DNA of 64,000 bases from Streptococcus infantarius subsp. infantarius ATCC BAA-102 (GCF_000154985.1 NZ_DS572694.1:1-64000); one strand, 5' to 3'; counted from the stretch's first letter, positions 28,948 through 39,571 are shown. Program-made: numbers and translations. The notes: generated by a model not told the origin, from the sequence alone.

Positions 28948-28956
28948 AGTATACCA
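28948..28956 (-). promoter_or_regulatory. Promoter of the GtrB-like gene
   Basis: Extended -10 TGGTATACT on the minus strand (TATACT at 28948-28953), between the preceding terminator and the gene. Confidence 0.5.
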
Positions 28957-28968
28957 CAAACTACTTAT

Positions 28969-29003
28969 AAAAAAAATGGTGAATGAGTAAATTCACCATT
29001 TTA
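28969..29003 (-). terminator. Terminator inside the polysaccharide cluster
   Basis: AAAATGGTGAATTTACTCATTCACCATTTT (stem AAAATGGTGAAT / ATTCACCATTTT) is followed by a T run on the minus strand. It lies between the multi-membrane protein gene and the GtrB-like gene. Confidence 0.9.
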
Positions 29004-29009
29004 AAACAC

Positions 29010-30536
29010 TTAATTGATAATTTTCAAGCGTTCCGCGACATAGCTGATTCCAACAGCTGCCAGGGGGATAATGAGATAGACATATGGATAAACATACTGA
29101 CTCTTAGTTTCCCAAACTAAGTGGAATATGAAACCACCAGAAAGATATATTATTGGTATCAAACTAAATAGGCTATCTTCTTGCTTATCAAATAATTGAA
29201 CAAGAGTAGCAATAAGAACAGCAACATATATGACAGCAAGTAATAAAGCAGAAAAATAATATACAACTTTATATAGAGTCTTGCCTTCATAAATGCTCGA
29301 CATTAATCGACCTCTAATCTTCTGTCCCTCAACTGGCATTTTTATAACAGGACCTGACCAGATAGATTCAAATAAACTATCTGTCCATGTTGATAAAAAT
29401 TTATTTTTAAAGAAATTAAAAGTATATTGAGGATGCTCAGTCATGTATTCTATTCGAGTTGTGATTTGTTTCTTACTAGCCTCTTCAATCTTTTCTAAAT
29501 TACCACTATATTCGTTATACACATTTTCAACATATGCATCATACCATCCAGCAACACGATTATATAGTGGTGTATCATTCAAGCCCATTGCCACCCAAGC
29601 TATTTTAGGTTCTCCATCTAAATTTGTTTTGTTGGCTAAACTTTTATAGTGGTAAGATACTAAATTATTACTTCCATAAATCGACAAAGCAAGTAAAGCT
29701 ATAAAAGCCAAATTTTTCCATGATTTATGTTGTAATAAGTCAAGTACTAAGACTATAAAAATAGTTACTATTAAAATAATATAATTGTTTCTGATAAAGT
29801 CTGATAACGTTAAAAAGATTATACTCAACACCATCATTGACCAGGATTTTTTTTCAAAATAGATTTGCAAAAAGAAAAGTCCTACAATTGCAAAAAATAA
29901 ACCAAAGGTCAAACCATAAACAAATAAAATATTAAAAAGATGTGATAAGAAAGCAAACGAGAGGATTATTACAAATTTTGAAATACTTTCCTTTTTGAAT
30001 ACTCGTTTTGTTATTCTCCAGAGAAAGAAATTATCAATAATAGAAAGTATCAAGTTTATAATAAAGAATACCTTAATATTACTTTCACCAAAAACAGTCA
30101 AAATCAATCGTTCAAAACTAACTAAACCTAGTTGATGAGGATATTTGTGAAGGTACCCTGATATATCCGTTAAAGATTGAATATCTCCATTATTTAGTGC
30201 TTTTGCTGCTTCTAAAACAGCTAAAGCATCATGACGAATTACATCATTTTGATGAAAAATTAGATAAACTCCAACAAGAATATAAAATAGCGAACCAAAA
30301 ATGAATAATGTTGTTTCATTAATATACTTCAACAAACGTAATAACAAAAATATCAAGCATACAAAAATAACTAAACTAGCAAAAAAAGCCCAACCATTTA
30401 AGTGTATATTTGATAGCTCTGACCCATCCATTGGCATATTAGTTCTCACCAATATACTTGATACGCCTAAAAGGGTAAACAACAATAATCCCCAAATAAG
30501 AATAGCTTTTTGTCCTAAAAATGCTAAAAATTTCAA
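29010..30536 (-). CDS. Multi-membrane GT-C-type glycosyltransferase-like protein
   Basis: A 508-residue protein with about ten to twelve membrane helices and a larger loop near residues 300-380 (LNDTPLYNRVAGWYDAY), the shape of GT-C enzymes that use lipid-linked sugars outside the membrane. The position next to a GtrB-like gene suggests it attaches the side-chain sugar to the rhamnan, as proposed for GacL and SccM-type proteins. The start is TTG at 30536 with an AAGGAG site seven bases before. No catalytic residue can be assigned from sequence alone. Confidence 0.7.
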   Translation of the reverse strand: MKFLAFLGQKAILIWGLLLFTLLGVSSILVRTNMPMDGSELSNIHLNGWAFFASLVIFVCLIFLLLRLLKYINETTLFIFGSLFYILVGVYLIFHQNDVIRHDALAVLEAAKALNNGDIQSLTDISGYLHKYPHQLGLVSFERLILTVFGESNIKVFFIINLILSIIDNFFLWRITKRVFKKESISKFVIILSFAFLSHLFNILFVYGLTFGLFFAIVGLFFLQIYFEKKSWSMMVLSIIFLTLSDFIRNNYIILIVTIFIVLVLDLLQHKSWKNLAFIALLALSIYGSNNLVSYHYKSLANKTNLDGEPKIAWVAMGLNDTPLYNRVAGWYDAYVENVYNEYSGNLEKIEEASKKQITTRIEYMTEHPQYTFNFFKNKFLSTWTDSLFESIWSGPVIKMPVEGQKIRGRLMSSIYEGKTLYKVVYYFSALLLAVIYVAVLIATLVQLFDKQEDSLFSLIPIIYLSGGFIFHLVWETKSQYVYPYVYLIIPLAAVGISYVAERLKIIN

Positions 30537-30568
30537 CAAATTTCTCCTTAACAAAAGGGTAAAGCACC

Positions 30569-31840
30569 TCAAATTGACATGCTATTTTTGATATTATCGC
30601 TATCCAAATCTTTTTCTATAACAATACCAGAGATTTCTTTCGATAATAACAAAATCACAATTACAAATGAAAAAATGAGTGGTGTATATGTTCTAAGACC
30701 TGAAGCATAGATTGTTGGAGACAACGAAACAGTCATTCGTGAAGCATACCCTGCCGCTAAAACAACTAAAGCAGTTAAGCCACCTTTCCACTCTTTAAAA
30801 ATCATGAATACTACTACAGCAACAATACATAAAATTAAAGTATACAAAACTATTGGGTAGAGATTTTCTTTTAGACTAAAATAGTTTGGAATTTCACTTT
30901 TATTTTGATTATCAATTGTTCTTTGAACTGCAGTTAGTAAACTATTCATTCCCAATCTTTGCGTAATGACAGTGTATATTACTGTTCCTGAAACAAAAGT
31001 TGCAAAATATTGTTTTTTCATAATTGATACAACAATAATTAAAACTAACAATAAATAAACAATATTCAATTCAGATGTTACAAATAACACACGATTTGTT
31101 TCTAAATACCCTTTAATAATTTTAACTGGGAAAGAAATGGTTTCAAAACCAGGATACCAAATCTTGGTTTCAGTAGTTAATCTATTTGCAGATCCTGGAC
31201 AAAGCAAACCAGAAACTAGCCCCAATAGCGATACACAAGTTGCAATAAAATAATTTTTATTTATTCTTTTGCATTCTAAATATGAACTAATAAGAGCAAA
31301 AACAAATAGAATGAATGCATAAACCGTAAATTGTTCTTGCATACAAGCAAATACAAGAAACGGCAAAGATAATATTGTATACCAATGTTTCTCCTGAATG
31401 ATACAATACCACGCAATAACAAAGGAAATCATTGGGAAAAGATAGTTAGTAACTGTTGCAATCAAGCCTGCACTTGTGAAAAACAGACTTGGAAAAGAAA
31501 GTAGAAAAATAACAGGCGATACAAATTGTAATTTTCTGTACTTCTCTTCTCTTAGAAAAATTCCATTAAAACAATAGAAAAAAATTGCTACAGAAATAAG
31601 CACTGTTACATCAAATAGTAAATAATGATTTGACATAAACATTGTAACTGATTCAATTAACAATCTACTTGACCATGTTTTATAGCGATAAATAGCAAAT
31701 TCAAAAAAGCCATATTTTTGAGCCATATGAGCAAAGCTAGTCTGATCTCCGGCATCATTAATATAAATAATAGACTCTAACGTGAATAAGAAGCTTATAA
31801 AAGCATAGTAGAGTGGTAAAATATTTTTTTTCATTTTCAT
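30569..31840 (-). CDS. Multi-membrane protein, DUF6056-like
   Basis: A 423-residue integral membrane protein with about ten helices. Visible landmarks are NDAGDQTSFAHMAQKYGFFEFAI after the first helix and LLCPGSANRLTTETKIWYPGF in the middle, the latter typical of DUF6056 proteins in surface-polysaccharide loci. An extracytoplasmic transferase or flippase role in side-chain addition is inferred from context. Starts two bases after the stop of the GacH-like gene; the ribosome site AGGTGA is within that gene. Confidence 0.7.
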   Translation of the reverse strand: MKMKKNILPLYYAFISFLFTLESIIYINDAGDQTSFAHMAQKYGFFEFAIYRYKTWSSRLLIESVTMFMSNHYLLFDVTVLISVAIFFYCFNGIFLREEKYRKLQFVSPVIFLLSFPSLFFTSAGLIATVTNYLFPMISFVIAWYCIIQEKHWYTILSLPFLVFACMQEQFTVYAFILFVFALISSYLECKRINKNYFIATCVSLLGLVSGLLCPGSANRLTTETKIWYPGFETISFPVKIIKGYLETNRVLFVTSELNIVYLLLVLIIVVSIMKKQYFATFVSGTVIYTVITQRLGMNSLLTAVQRTIDNQNKSEIPNYFSLKENLYPIVLYTLILCIVAVVVFMIFKEWKGGLTALVVLAAGYASRMTVSLSPTIYASGLRTYTPLIFSFVIVILLLSKEISGIVIEKDLDSDNIKNSMSI

Positions 31841-31842
31841 AA

Positions 31843-34332
31843 TTAATTAGTCACCTTAAAAAAAGATTTATATGACTTCAAGTATCCTTTGCCTGAAACC
31901 ATATCATACTCAACAAGTTTTAAATCATTTGCTATTTTTTCTTGTTCAGTAGTTAATTTTTCTTTATCAACACTAGCATTCTCAAGAACTTCAGTTAACA
32001 AAGCATAATATGGAGAAACTTTTGAATTTGTTACAGCTAATAATTCAGCCGGAAAATCACTTGAATTAACCAGAGGATATGATAATATATCCGTTGAATA
32101 ATTACTCCAAATAAAATAATCTGTTTGATATTGTCCAGCAGGATTATCGATAAATGATTCTTGTGGATAGAATCCAGGTAAGTGGTCTCCATAAAAAACA
32201 ACCGTTATTTTTTGATTAATCTGACTTAATTTTTGTAACCATTCCTGGGTTGCTTGATCTGTCTGATAAAGTAACTTAGCGTAATTATTCATATAATAGT
32301 TTTCACCAGGCGAAAAACCTTCACCTGACCCACCAACTTCAGAATCCTCATCTAGATTCCATGGTGTATGGTTTTGGTATGTTATCACTGAAAAGAATTG
32401 ATTCTTGCTCTCATCAATATTATCTAGGACAGTTTGATAAGTTGAAGCATCACTCGGATACACACCATAATGTTCCAAATGTTTTGCCCTTTCAGTTCCA
32501 TTACTCTCAGCAATAAATGTATCAAAACCAAGTTTACGGTACACTTCTTTTCGTGAATAAGTTGCGGCATCTCCTAAATGAATAGCATATTTATCTTTTG
32601 AAGAGTACGAATCGCTAATTGATGGAAAATAGGTCATCTGTGGTACAACATCTGTATACAATGTAGAAACTGAACTTGAAAGATTATACATTGGTAAACC
32701 TGTTAATGTTTCAAATTCCATATTAGCCGTTCCACCACCATATCCATCTGATTTCATTAAACCACTAGTTGTTGACTCTTTGATTGAATGAATTACAGGA
32801 ATTGGATCAGTTGTTAAGTTCACATTTGAAATGCGATTAGGATCAGAAAAACTTTCACTTAAAACATAAATAACCGTTTGATCTGAAATATTATTTTTTC
32901 GAGAAGCATTGATATCTTGAGCTTTATGAGTATATTTTTTTACAATTTTTTCAATCTTTTCTTTACTATACTCCTCAGGTTTCTCCATTTTTTTCGAAGT
33001 CATTTGTTTTAACCAAACAAATGTCAAAGAACGCTCGCGAGCAACTATTCCCTGTCCCATCCACTCAATGTTTTCAAAATTATTTAATCTAGATAAAACA
33101 GGTATATTTTCAGCGATATCACCATTTTCTTGCTGTAAAAATACAACAAATATATAACTAAAAATAGAAATAATCGCAACTCCTGTAGCTAAACGTGCCT
33201 TCCAGTTTTTTGTAATTTTTCCTCTTAATAATTGATTTCTAAATAAATAGAAAAAGATAACTGTTACAGATAAAGCTACTAACGAATAAAGAACCAATGT
33301 AATATCAATATAAGATATTACAAGTCTAATTTCTTTTACCCAACTCAAATCACTAAATAACAGAGGTTCATTACGCATACTAAATTTTATGCTATTAGCA
33401 ACTGTTATTATGATTCCTAAAATTACAATGAATGTCGTCGTACGTAAAATTCGATTGACAATCATGTAAAGTAACAAATTAAATAAAGCAATAACAACTA
33501 TTTGAAATAAGGTCGCTGATGGGAAAATAAAACGATCTAATATTTCTCCCTCACTCTTGATTCCATATTGAAACAAATAGTTAAATACTATCGCTAAAAG
33601 AAAACTCAATACAACAACAAGTGAATAACTTGGAACATTTTCTTTTATAGCACTGAAGGAATTTAAAACAAAATAAATTAATAAGCTAATTAAAACTAAA
33701 GTTATCATCACACTCCAAGTTACACTTGAGAGGTATCCACTATAATTCCCTTTATCAATATATTTTGTTACCTTTTCCACCATCATATCAGTAAAAAGGC
33801 TGCCATTAAGCGCCAAGGAAGCAATTAAACCAATAGTAACCAATCGGTATGAATCAAATTCATCTAAAAAACTATCTAAAAGTTCTCTAACTTGAAATTT
33901 AGAAGATAAATAAAAAATGGTAGCCGATAACAAAAGAATAAAAATAATAGTCGGCAAAAAAGAAAACTGTAAAAAGTCATTTTTTATTAGATTCCACCAT
34001 TTAAAATCTCCATTATTTAAATTTCGAGTGACTACTAAGAAATAAGAAATAAAAAGATAAATTACATAACCACTTGCTATTTCAATAAAAAATTTTCTTT
34101 TAAAATAACTTGATAAATAAACAGCTATTCCTAAAACAGATAAAACATATGCAGTAATGCAAAAAGTCTTAAGAATAAGAAATTGATCTGATAAATTATC
34201 GCCTTGTCCCTTCAAAAAATAAAAGTTAAGAAGAGAAAAGTTAAGATAAAAGAATAACGTAAACAAAAGTAGATAATGTAGGATCTTTGTCCAATTAATT
34301 TCCTCAAAAACGGCTTTAACCTTTTCTATCAT
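31843..34332 (-). CDS. gacH: GacH/SccH-like glycerol-phosphate transferase
   Basis: An 829-residue membrane protein with many N-terminal helices (about 15-400) and a C-terminal extracellular sulfatase-fold domain (about 480-780). Motifs are VLSESFSDPNRIS (metal Glu), DGYGGGTANMEFETLTG (nucleophile Thr) and VFYGDHLPGFYP. Length and place right after rgpF match GacH of S. pyogenes and SccH of S. mutans, which put glycerol phosphate from phosphatidylglycerol onto the polysaccharide side chain. Its start overlaps the end of rgpF by 17 bases. Distinct from the window's shorter LtaS. Confidence 0.88.
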   Translation of the reverse strand: MIEKVKAVFEEINWTKILHYLLLFTLFFYLNFSLLNFYFLKGQGDNLSDQFLILKTFCITAYVLSVLGIAVYLSSYFKRKFFIEIASGYVIYLFISYFLVVTRNLNNGDFKWWNLIKNDFLQFSFLPTIIFILLLSATIFYLSSKFQVRELLDSFLDEFDSYRLVTIGLIASLALNGSLFTDMMVEKVTKYIDKGNYSGYLSSVTWSVMITLVLISLLIYFVLNSFSAIKENVPSYSLVVVLSFLLAIVFNYLFQYGIKSEGEILDRFIFPSATLFQIVVIALFNLLLYMIVNRILRTTTFIVILGIIITVANSIKFSMRNEPLLFSDLSWVKEIRLVISYIDITLVLYSLVALSVTVIFFYLFRNQLLRGKITKNWKARLATGVAIISIFSYIFVVFLQQENGDIAENIPVLSRLNNFENIEWMGQGIVARERSLTFVWLKQMTSKKMEKPEEYSKEKIEKIVKKYTHKAQDINASRKNNISDQTVIYVLSESFSDPNRISNVNLTTDPIPVIHSIKESTTSGLMKSDGYGGGTANMEFETLTGLPMYNLSSSVSTLYTDVVPQMTYFPSISDSYSSKDKYAIHLGDAATYSRKEVYRKLGFDTFIAESNGTERAKHLEHYGVYPSDASTYQTVLDNIDESKNQFFSVITYQNHTPWNLDEDSEVGGSGEGFSPGENYYMNNYAKLLYQTDQATQEWLQKLSQINQKITVVFYGDHLPGFYPQESFIDNPAGQYQTDYFIWSNYSTDILSYPLVNSSDFPAELLAVTNSKVSPYYALLTEVLENASVDKEKLTTEQEKIANDLKLVEYDMVSGKGYLKSYKSFFKVTN

Positions 34333-36094
34333 GAGTCATTTTCTCCAAACTCCTTCTAATAATATACTTAACGGCTCTAGCTGGGCCAATAAAAATATAT
34401 TTAAAAGCACCTTTTATCCCACCCATATATGTAAAATTAACATAAGTGTGAGGAGCACTATCACCACGTTCATTATATAATTTGTTATCTACAAACGGCG
34501 TCATATCAATTGGATTCTTAGAAATTCTAAAATCATAATGTTCATTCCACGCAATGTAGATAAGAAGGCGTTCAATAGCATGTAAAATAGAATTTTGAGG
34601 TAGTGGTTCAGCAGGAACATCTTCATCAGTTAATCCTAAATCAAATAATGGTTTTAATGCATCATACTTAAACCAAACGTATGTACCGTAACTCATGACA
34701 AAATTATGGAAATTATTAAAATCAATCGCTTTAGTCATCCCCATTTGTTGCCACAAATCATTCATTGCAGGAGCAATTAAATGTTCATTCCATGCATCAA
34801 CAATCTTGTTAAATCTAAAGAAAGTTGGAATATCTGCAATAACAATACCCAATTTATCATTATCAAAGTTAGCCAAAATATTGTCAGCAGGTTTGATAAG
34901 CATATCTATCAGTTCGTTACGCCAAGACTCACCTGCCCAAAAATCTGCTTCCTTAGACTTTTTAGTATGGAAATGTCCAATATAATCATAATCTGACAAA
35001 TAGTCTTTTAATTTTAACATTGGAAGGACATCACGACCGACATTTCCAGTTACAAAAATTTGAGCATCTTTGCCATTACTACGTAAAATAGATTCTATCT
35101 CTTGTTTTTTAGTAGCATTATCTGTTGTGATAAACAAATCATAAACAAAATGGAAGTTTTCAAAAGCATCCAAAAAATCTTCTAATAAGTCAACATAGAA
35201 AACATGAAGATGTACTGCAATTTTTTTATCTGCTAAAGAAACCGCAGGGACTTCTTTAACGTATTTTCGAGCTAACAAATACTTAAAGTCAGGGAAATTA
35301 ATTTCAGACATATGTGAAATAATCAAATCTACTGGATAGTCTGATTGTTTAGCAATCTCATCTAAAAGATACGGAGTAATATGCTGATTATTATCAATTG
35401 CCTTAACTTTAATAAACGGCACTCTATGACTTAAAATTGCTGTTGGATGATAAAAGGAAAAATCAGCGTGTAACATGTGACTTGCATCTTCATTTACAGT
35501 ATTAAAAATGACTTTATAATTAAATCCTGCATCCAAGAATTTTGTCGTTACTTGTGTTTCATAGTTATCAATAACATCTTGAACATTGGTATAGTTTTTC
35601 ACATTTTCCCAAAAATTTTTAAACTCTGGAGAAACAATAACAGATTTTTTAAATGTAATAAAATAACTTTGAATATGTTCGCGAAAACCTTGAGTATAGC
35701 GAGATTTAGGAGTAGCACGGTTATTTGTTAGCCCCCAGAAATCAACACTATCATCACTCTCATACTCAAGATAGTAATCTTTAATATCCCACAACGGACC
35801 GAAACACGTATCATTCATAATTGTGACAGAATCATAAGTAGCCAGCTCTTCAAATCCAACTGCAGTCATACCATCACGCCAAGCAGCAAAATCAAAACCA
35901 ATATTTTCTCTTTGAATAAAATTATCCACTAAATGAAGGTCAACCAATTTTTGATAATCTTTATCACTAACTGAGCTATTTGAAATAAATACTACATTAG
36001 AAAAAATCTGACGCATTTTTGTTAGCTGATAATAAACGTGCGAACTAATGCGATTGTACTTATTAAAATGGACGTACAATAATAAACGTTTCAT
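34316..36094 (-). CDS. rgpF: Rhamnan synthesis protein RgpF
   Basis: A 592-residue cytoplasmic glycosyltransferase of the RgpF family, thought to help extend the rhamnose chain on undecaprenyl-PP-GlcNAc. The N-terminal part has YVHFNKYNRISSHVYYQL and ENIGFDFAAWRDGM. The second half has the repeated-fold segment AVHLHVFYVDLLEDFLDAFEN and GNVGRDVLPMLKLKDYL, typical of the family. ATGA overlap with rgpE; an AGGAG site lies inside rgpE. Confidence 0.95.
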   Translation of the reverse strand: MKRLLLYVHFNKYNRISSHVYYQLTKMRQIFSNVVFISNSSVSDKDYQKLVDLHLVDNFIQRENIGFDFAAWRDGMTAVGFEELATYDSVTIMNDTCFGPLWDIKDYYLEYESDDSVDFWGLTNNRATPKSRYTQGFREHIQSYFITFKKSVIVSPEFKNFWENVKNYTNVQDVIDNYETQVTTKFLDAGFNYKVIFNTVNEDASHMLHADFSFYHPTAILSHRVPFIKVKAIDNNQHITPYLLDEIAKQSDYPVDLIISHMSEINFPDFKYLLARKYVKEVPAVSLADKKIAVHLHVFYVDLLEDFLDAFENFHFVYDLFITTDNATKKQEIESILRSNGKDAQIFVTGNVGRDVLPMLKLKDYLSDYDYIGHFHTKKSKEADFWAGESWRNELIDMLIKPADNILANFDNDKLGIVIADIPTFFRFNKIVDAWNEHLIAPAMNDLWQQMGMTKAIDFNNFHNFVMSYGTYVWFKYDALKPLFDLGLTDEDVPAEPLPQNSILHAIERLLIYIAWNEHYDFRISKNPIDMTPFVDNKLYNERGDSAPHTYVNFTYMGGIKGAFKYIFIGPARAVKYIIRRSLEKMTHDRKG

Positions 36095-37509
36095 TTTTTT
36101 CTCCTAAAAAAGTTGATAATAGCTGTTGGAATTGTCCAACGTCGTGAATGAGTAACCGAATTATAAGCAACAACCATTCTCTCTAGCTCTTGTTTATAAT
36201 ACTGTCTTTCATCATCGACTTGTTTATATTTAATTCTGCATGACTCTAATTCTTTCACGCGACTATCAAGATGCAACAAATCTCTCGAAAGAATTTTTGC
36301 AATATAATCATCTTGATTGATATCATCAACATTAAACATCTCATAGTCCAATGTAAATGATTTTGAGCGTAATATTGAAATATCATATACTAGTTGAGGA
36401 TCGTTATCTTTAAACATTACGTAATTACCAATGATGTCACCATTAGTATAACTTGGTAAAATTTCGGTGTTAGATTCATTATTAACTAGAGCAACTCTCT
36501 TATAAAAGCTTGGTAATTCAGACAAATCAATTCGTAAACTAGTAGCTTCTTCTGGAACACTAAAAAAGACATTGTCTTTGTATTGTAGTTGAAATTCCAG
36601 TGCTTTTTCTTGAGAAAATCCTTCTTCTGGTGTTGCATAATAAATTGTTACTTTTTGAGAACTTACTCGTGAATGGAAATAATCATGCTGAGACAATTCT
36701 TTTTCGAACTCATTATGGCGTTCTAACAATATACGAAGTATCTCTTTATAATTAGCATTAGGATACTTATCAAGATATGCCAACTGAGTTTCTAAAAGTT
36801 TATCAAAACGTTTATCAAGTGCTTCTTTACTCTTAGGGCGAGAATCTGAACCTTGGTTAACACGATAAGCTACTGTCGCTTCTGGCAAAAAAACAAATTG
36901 AGTATGATTAAACAAATCAAGCTGCAAATTAAATGTATCATCAGCAGTGTTGATATCATCATTTAACATACTATTTACGAGTAGCATTAAATCACGTTTA
37001 ACTAACCAAGTTGATGGTGCTGTAAAACCACGTGTTGCCATCACCTTCTCATAAGTATCTGAAATTGCAATAATTTTACGAGTAAAGACATTTGTTTCAA
37101 TAATCACACCATCTTCATCAACAAAATCAACATCAGTTCCACACCAGTCTGACTCTGGATGATTTTTCAAAAGATTTAATTGCTTTTCTAACTTACTATC
37201 ATCAACCCAATAGTCATCTCCATCACATCGAGCAATATAATCTCCACTGGCAGCTAAACAAGCTTTTCCCCACGTCTTAGTAATTCCTAAATTTTTATCA
37301 TTATATATTGCAATAATTGTTTCTGGATATTGTTGAGCAAATTCTTGAATAATTAATTTTGAATTATCTGTTGAAGCATCATCAATAAGAATGATTTCCA
37401 AATCAACATTTTTTTGGCTCAAAAAGCTTTCAATTGCTTTATTAAGCCACTTCTCCTTATTATAGACCGTACAAATAACAGAAACAGTCGGAGTATTAGC
37501 TTCAGACAT
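36091..37509 (-). CDS. rgpE: Family 2 glycosyltransferase RgpE
   Basis: A 472-residue glycosyltransferase: the GT-A domain (about 8-240) has SVICTVYNKEKWLNKAIESF, DDASTDNS and RCDGDDYW (DXD). After it come a beta-rich middle part and a short C-terminal coiled segment. In S. mutans RgpE adds the glucose side chain; in GAS the equivalent is GacF/GacG region. The exact linkage here is inferred from order. Lies 26 bases after rgpD. Confidence 0.92.
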   Translation of the reverse strand: MSEANTPTVSVICTVYNKEKWLNKAIESFLSQKNVDLEIILIDDASTDNSKLIIQEFAQQYPETIIAIYNDKNLGITKTWGKACLAASGDYIARCDGDDYWVDDSKLEKQLNLLKNHPESDWCGTDVDFVDEDGVIIETNVFTRKIIAISDTYEKVMATRGFTAPSTWLVKRDLMLLVNSMLNDDINTADDTFNLQLDLFNHTQFVFLPEATVAYRVNQGSDSRPKSKEALDKRFDKLLETQLAYLDKYPNANYKEILRILLERHNEFEKELSQHDYFHSRVSSQKVTIYYATPEEGFSQEKALEFQLQYKDNVFFSVPEEATSLRIDLSELPSFYKRVALVNNESNTEILPSYTNGDIIGNYVMFKDNDPQLVYDISILRSKSFTLDYEMFNVDDINQDDYIAKILSRDLLHLDSRVKELESCRIKYKQVDDERQYYKQELERMVVAYNSVTHSRRWTIPTAIINFFRRKK

Positions 37510-37535
37510 CTACTACTTCTTATCCTTTCTAACTA

Positions 37536-38765
37536 TTATTCCGATAAAATTTTCCAACTACCATTTCTTTGAATGATACCAGAAGCAGAGTCTAGCGCAG
37601 ATAAGTCATCCAAAGCTATATCATCTCGGTTAATAACAATAATAGGTGAGTTATCAGAGCTAGCAAATGCATACATTTCTTTTGATTTTCCAAGAATAGT
37701 AACTTCTAATTTCAATTTCATATCATTAACCTGATCCAATGAACATGAATAAGAGTATGATTTATGACCTGTGCCTGTCGTTGGAATATCAGTTGCATTA
37801 TCATTGTACATCCAGATTTTTCTATCAATATCGGTTAATGAAAATACAATATGAGTTTCGACATCTTTTAGAACATCATAAGAAATTTTAAATTCAATTT
37901 TTTCTTTAGGCGTAATTTTATTTGGAGACAACAGTTCTACTTTTAAGTTGTCAACAAAAATTTCAGCTTCGTTTTTGCTTTCAGCTTCTTCATCATTTTG
38001 CACATCTTGAGGAGCAGATGAAACGGCATTATCAAAACTGTATTGATTGGCAACATCCTCTGGATTACCATATGCTTTAACCAAACCGTTTTCAATAAGA
38101 ACAGCGCGGTTACAATATTTCTTAACTGCTCCCATATCATGGGTCACAAGAATTGTCGTCTTACCACTTTCTTTACGTTCTAGGAAGTAATCATTGCATT
38201 TACGTTGGAAAGCTTCATCACCTACGGCTAGAACCTCATCAAGAATAAGAACATCTCCTTGTGCTTTAATGGCTACTGAAAAGGCTAAACGAACTTGCAT
38301 ACCACTTGAGTAGTTTTTTAATTTTTGGTTCATGAAATCTTCAAGTTCTGCAAATTCAACGATGTCATCGTACATGGCATCGATTTCTTCGGTTGTAAAG
38401 CCAAGCATGGCACCGTTCATATAGACATTTTCACGTCCAGTCAATTCTGGATTAAATCCAACACCAAGTTCGATAAATGAAACCATTTTACCATTTACTG
38501 TAACTGAACCCTTTTCGGGGACATAAATTTGTGAAATGATTTTTAAAAGTGTTGATTTACCTGACCCATTACGTCCAACAATCCCGAAAAAGTCACCTTT
38601 ATAAACATCAAATGAAATGTCTTTTAGGACATGTTGCTCACGATAACCTTTGACTCCTTTAAAACGATTAACCAGAGCTGTACGTAAACTATGAGTTGCT
38701 TCAGTTGGTAATTTAAAATATTTACTAACATGATCAACTTTTACTGCAATTTCTTTATCTGACAT
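37536..38765 (-). CDS. rgpD: Polysaccharide ABC transporter ATPase RgpD
   Basis: A 409-residue ATPase that powers export of the lipid-linked rhamnan. Walker A GIVGRNGSGKSTLLK (about 62-76), signature YSSGMQVRLAFSVA, Walker B VLILDEVLAVGD and the switch His in LVTHDMG are present. A C-terminal beta-rich extension (about 255-409) resembles the Wzt-type domain that recognises the glycan. Its start overlaps the rgpC stop by one base. Confidence 0.96.
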   Translation of the reverse strand: MSDKEIAVKVDHVSKYFKLPTEATHSLRTALVNRFKGVKGYREQHVLKDISFDVYKGDFFGIVGRNGSGKSTLLKIISQIYVPEKGSVTVNGKMVSFIELGVGFNPELTGRENVYMNGAMLGFTTEEIDAMYDDIVEFAELEDFMNQKLKNYSSGMQVRLAFSVAIKAQGDVLILDEVLAVGDEAFQRKCNDYFLERKESGKTTILVTHDMGAVKKYCNRAVLIENGLVKAYGNPEDVANQYSFDNAVSSAPQDVQNDEEAESKNEAEIFVDNLKVELLSPNKITPKEKIEFKISYDVLKDVETHIVFSLTDIDRKIWMYNDNATDIPTTGTGHKSYSYSCSLDQVNDMKLKLEVTILGKSKEMYAFASSDNSPIIVINRDDIALDDLSALDSASGIIQRNGSWKILSE

Positions 38766-39571
38766 TATAAAATCTCCGCAAATTTCTTAGCATGTTTATG
38801 GAAAATTGAATATCCAACAATAAGAATTAAAACTGGAAGGATGTAAGGAATAACTCCCCAAATATGATTGTTATATAACTCCCAACCACGCATGCTACCT
38901 GAATAAACAATGTAATGACGCATATCTTGAATGATTTGTGCAAGTGGGTTTAGCATCATTAATTTTGCTACAGTAAACTGATTTTTTTGAATAATAAAAG
39001 TCAATGAATAAATAACAGGTGTAGCATACATTCCAGCTTGCATTACAACTTCCCAAATCGGTCCCAAGTCACGATATTTGACAAATAAAGCTGCAAGAAT
39101 AAAAGCAACTCCCGCTGATATCATGGCTAATTCAATAAACAATGGAATAATGACGAAAAAGTTCCAACTTAAGTGAACACCATTAACTAGTGCAAAAACA
39201 AATACAACTAAAAGGTTAATACCATAGTTAATAGCTGCACCAACTACTGAAGAGATAACAATGATTTCCTTAGAGAAATTCAATTTACGTAATAAGTCAC
39301 CACGAGTTACAATTGAAACCATCCCCATACTGGTAGCTTCTTGGAAAAATGACCATGTTACCATACCTAAAAGCACACCAATTGCATAATGAGGTGTTCC
39401 GTCATCTAATCTCAAAAAACGGATAAACACCAAATACATAATTGTGAAAAGCATTAATGGTTTTAAAATTGACCACAAATGCCCAATTAAACTTCCTTGG
39501 TAACGAAGCTTAAAGTCCGTTTTTACCATTTCTTTTAATAAGATTTTATTTTCTTTACTAAAGAACTTCAT
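38765..39571 (-). CDS. rgpC: Polysaccharide ABC transporter permease RgpC
   Basis: A 268-residue ABC-2-type permease with six membrane helices that moves the finished rhamnan chain across the membrane. Visible: LRYQGSLIGHLWSILKPLM near the N-terminus and VKYRDLGPIWEVVMQAGMY, both usual in Wzm/TagG permeases. ATGA overlap with rgpB. Works with RgpD. Confidence 0.95.
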   Translation of the reverse strand: MKFFSKENKILLKEMVKTDFKLRYQGSLIGHLWSILKPLMLFTIMYLVFIRFLRLDDGTPHYAIGVLLGMVTWSFFQEATSMGMVSIVTRGDLLRKLNFSKEIIVISSVVGAAINYGINLLVVFVFALVNGVHLSWNFFVIIPLFIELAMISAGVAFILAALFVKYRDLGPIWEVVMQAGMYATPVIYSLTFIIQKNQFTVAKLMMLNPLAQIIQDMRHYIVYSGSMRGWELYNNHIWGVIPYILPVLILIVGYSIFHKHAKKFAEIL

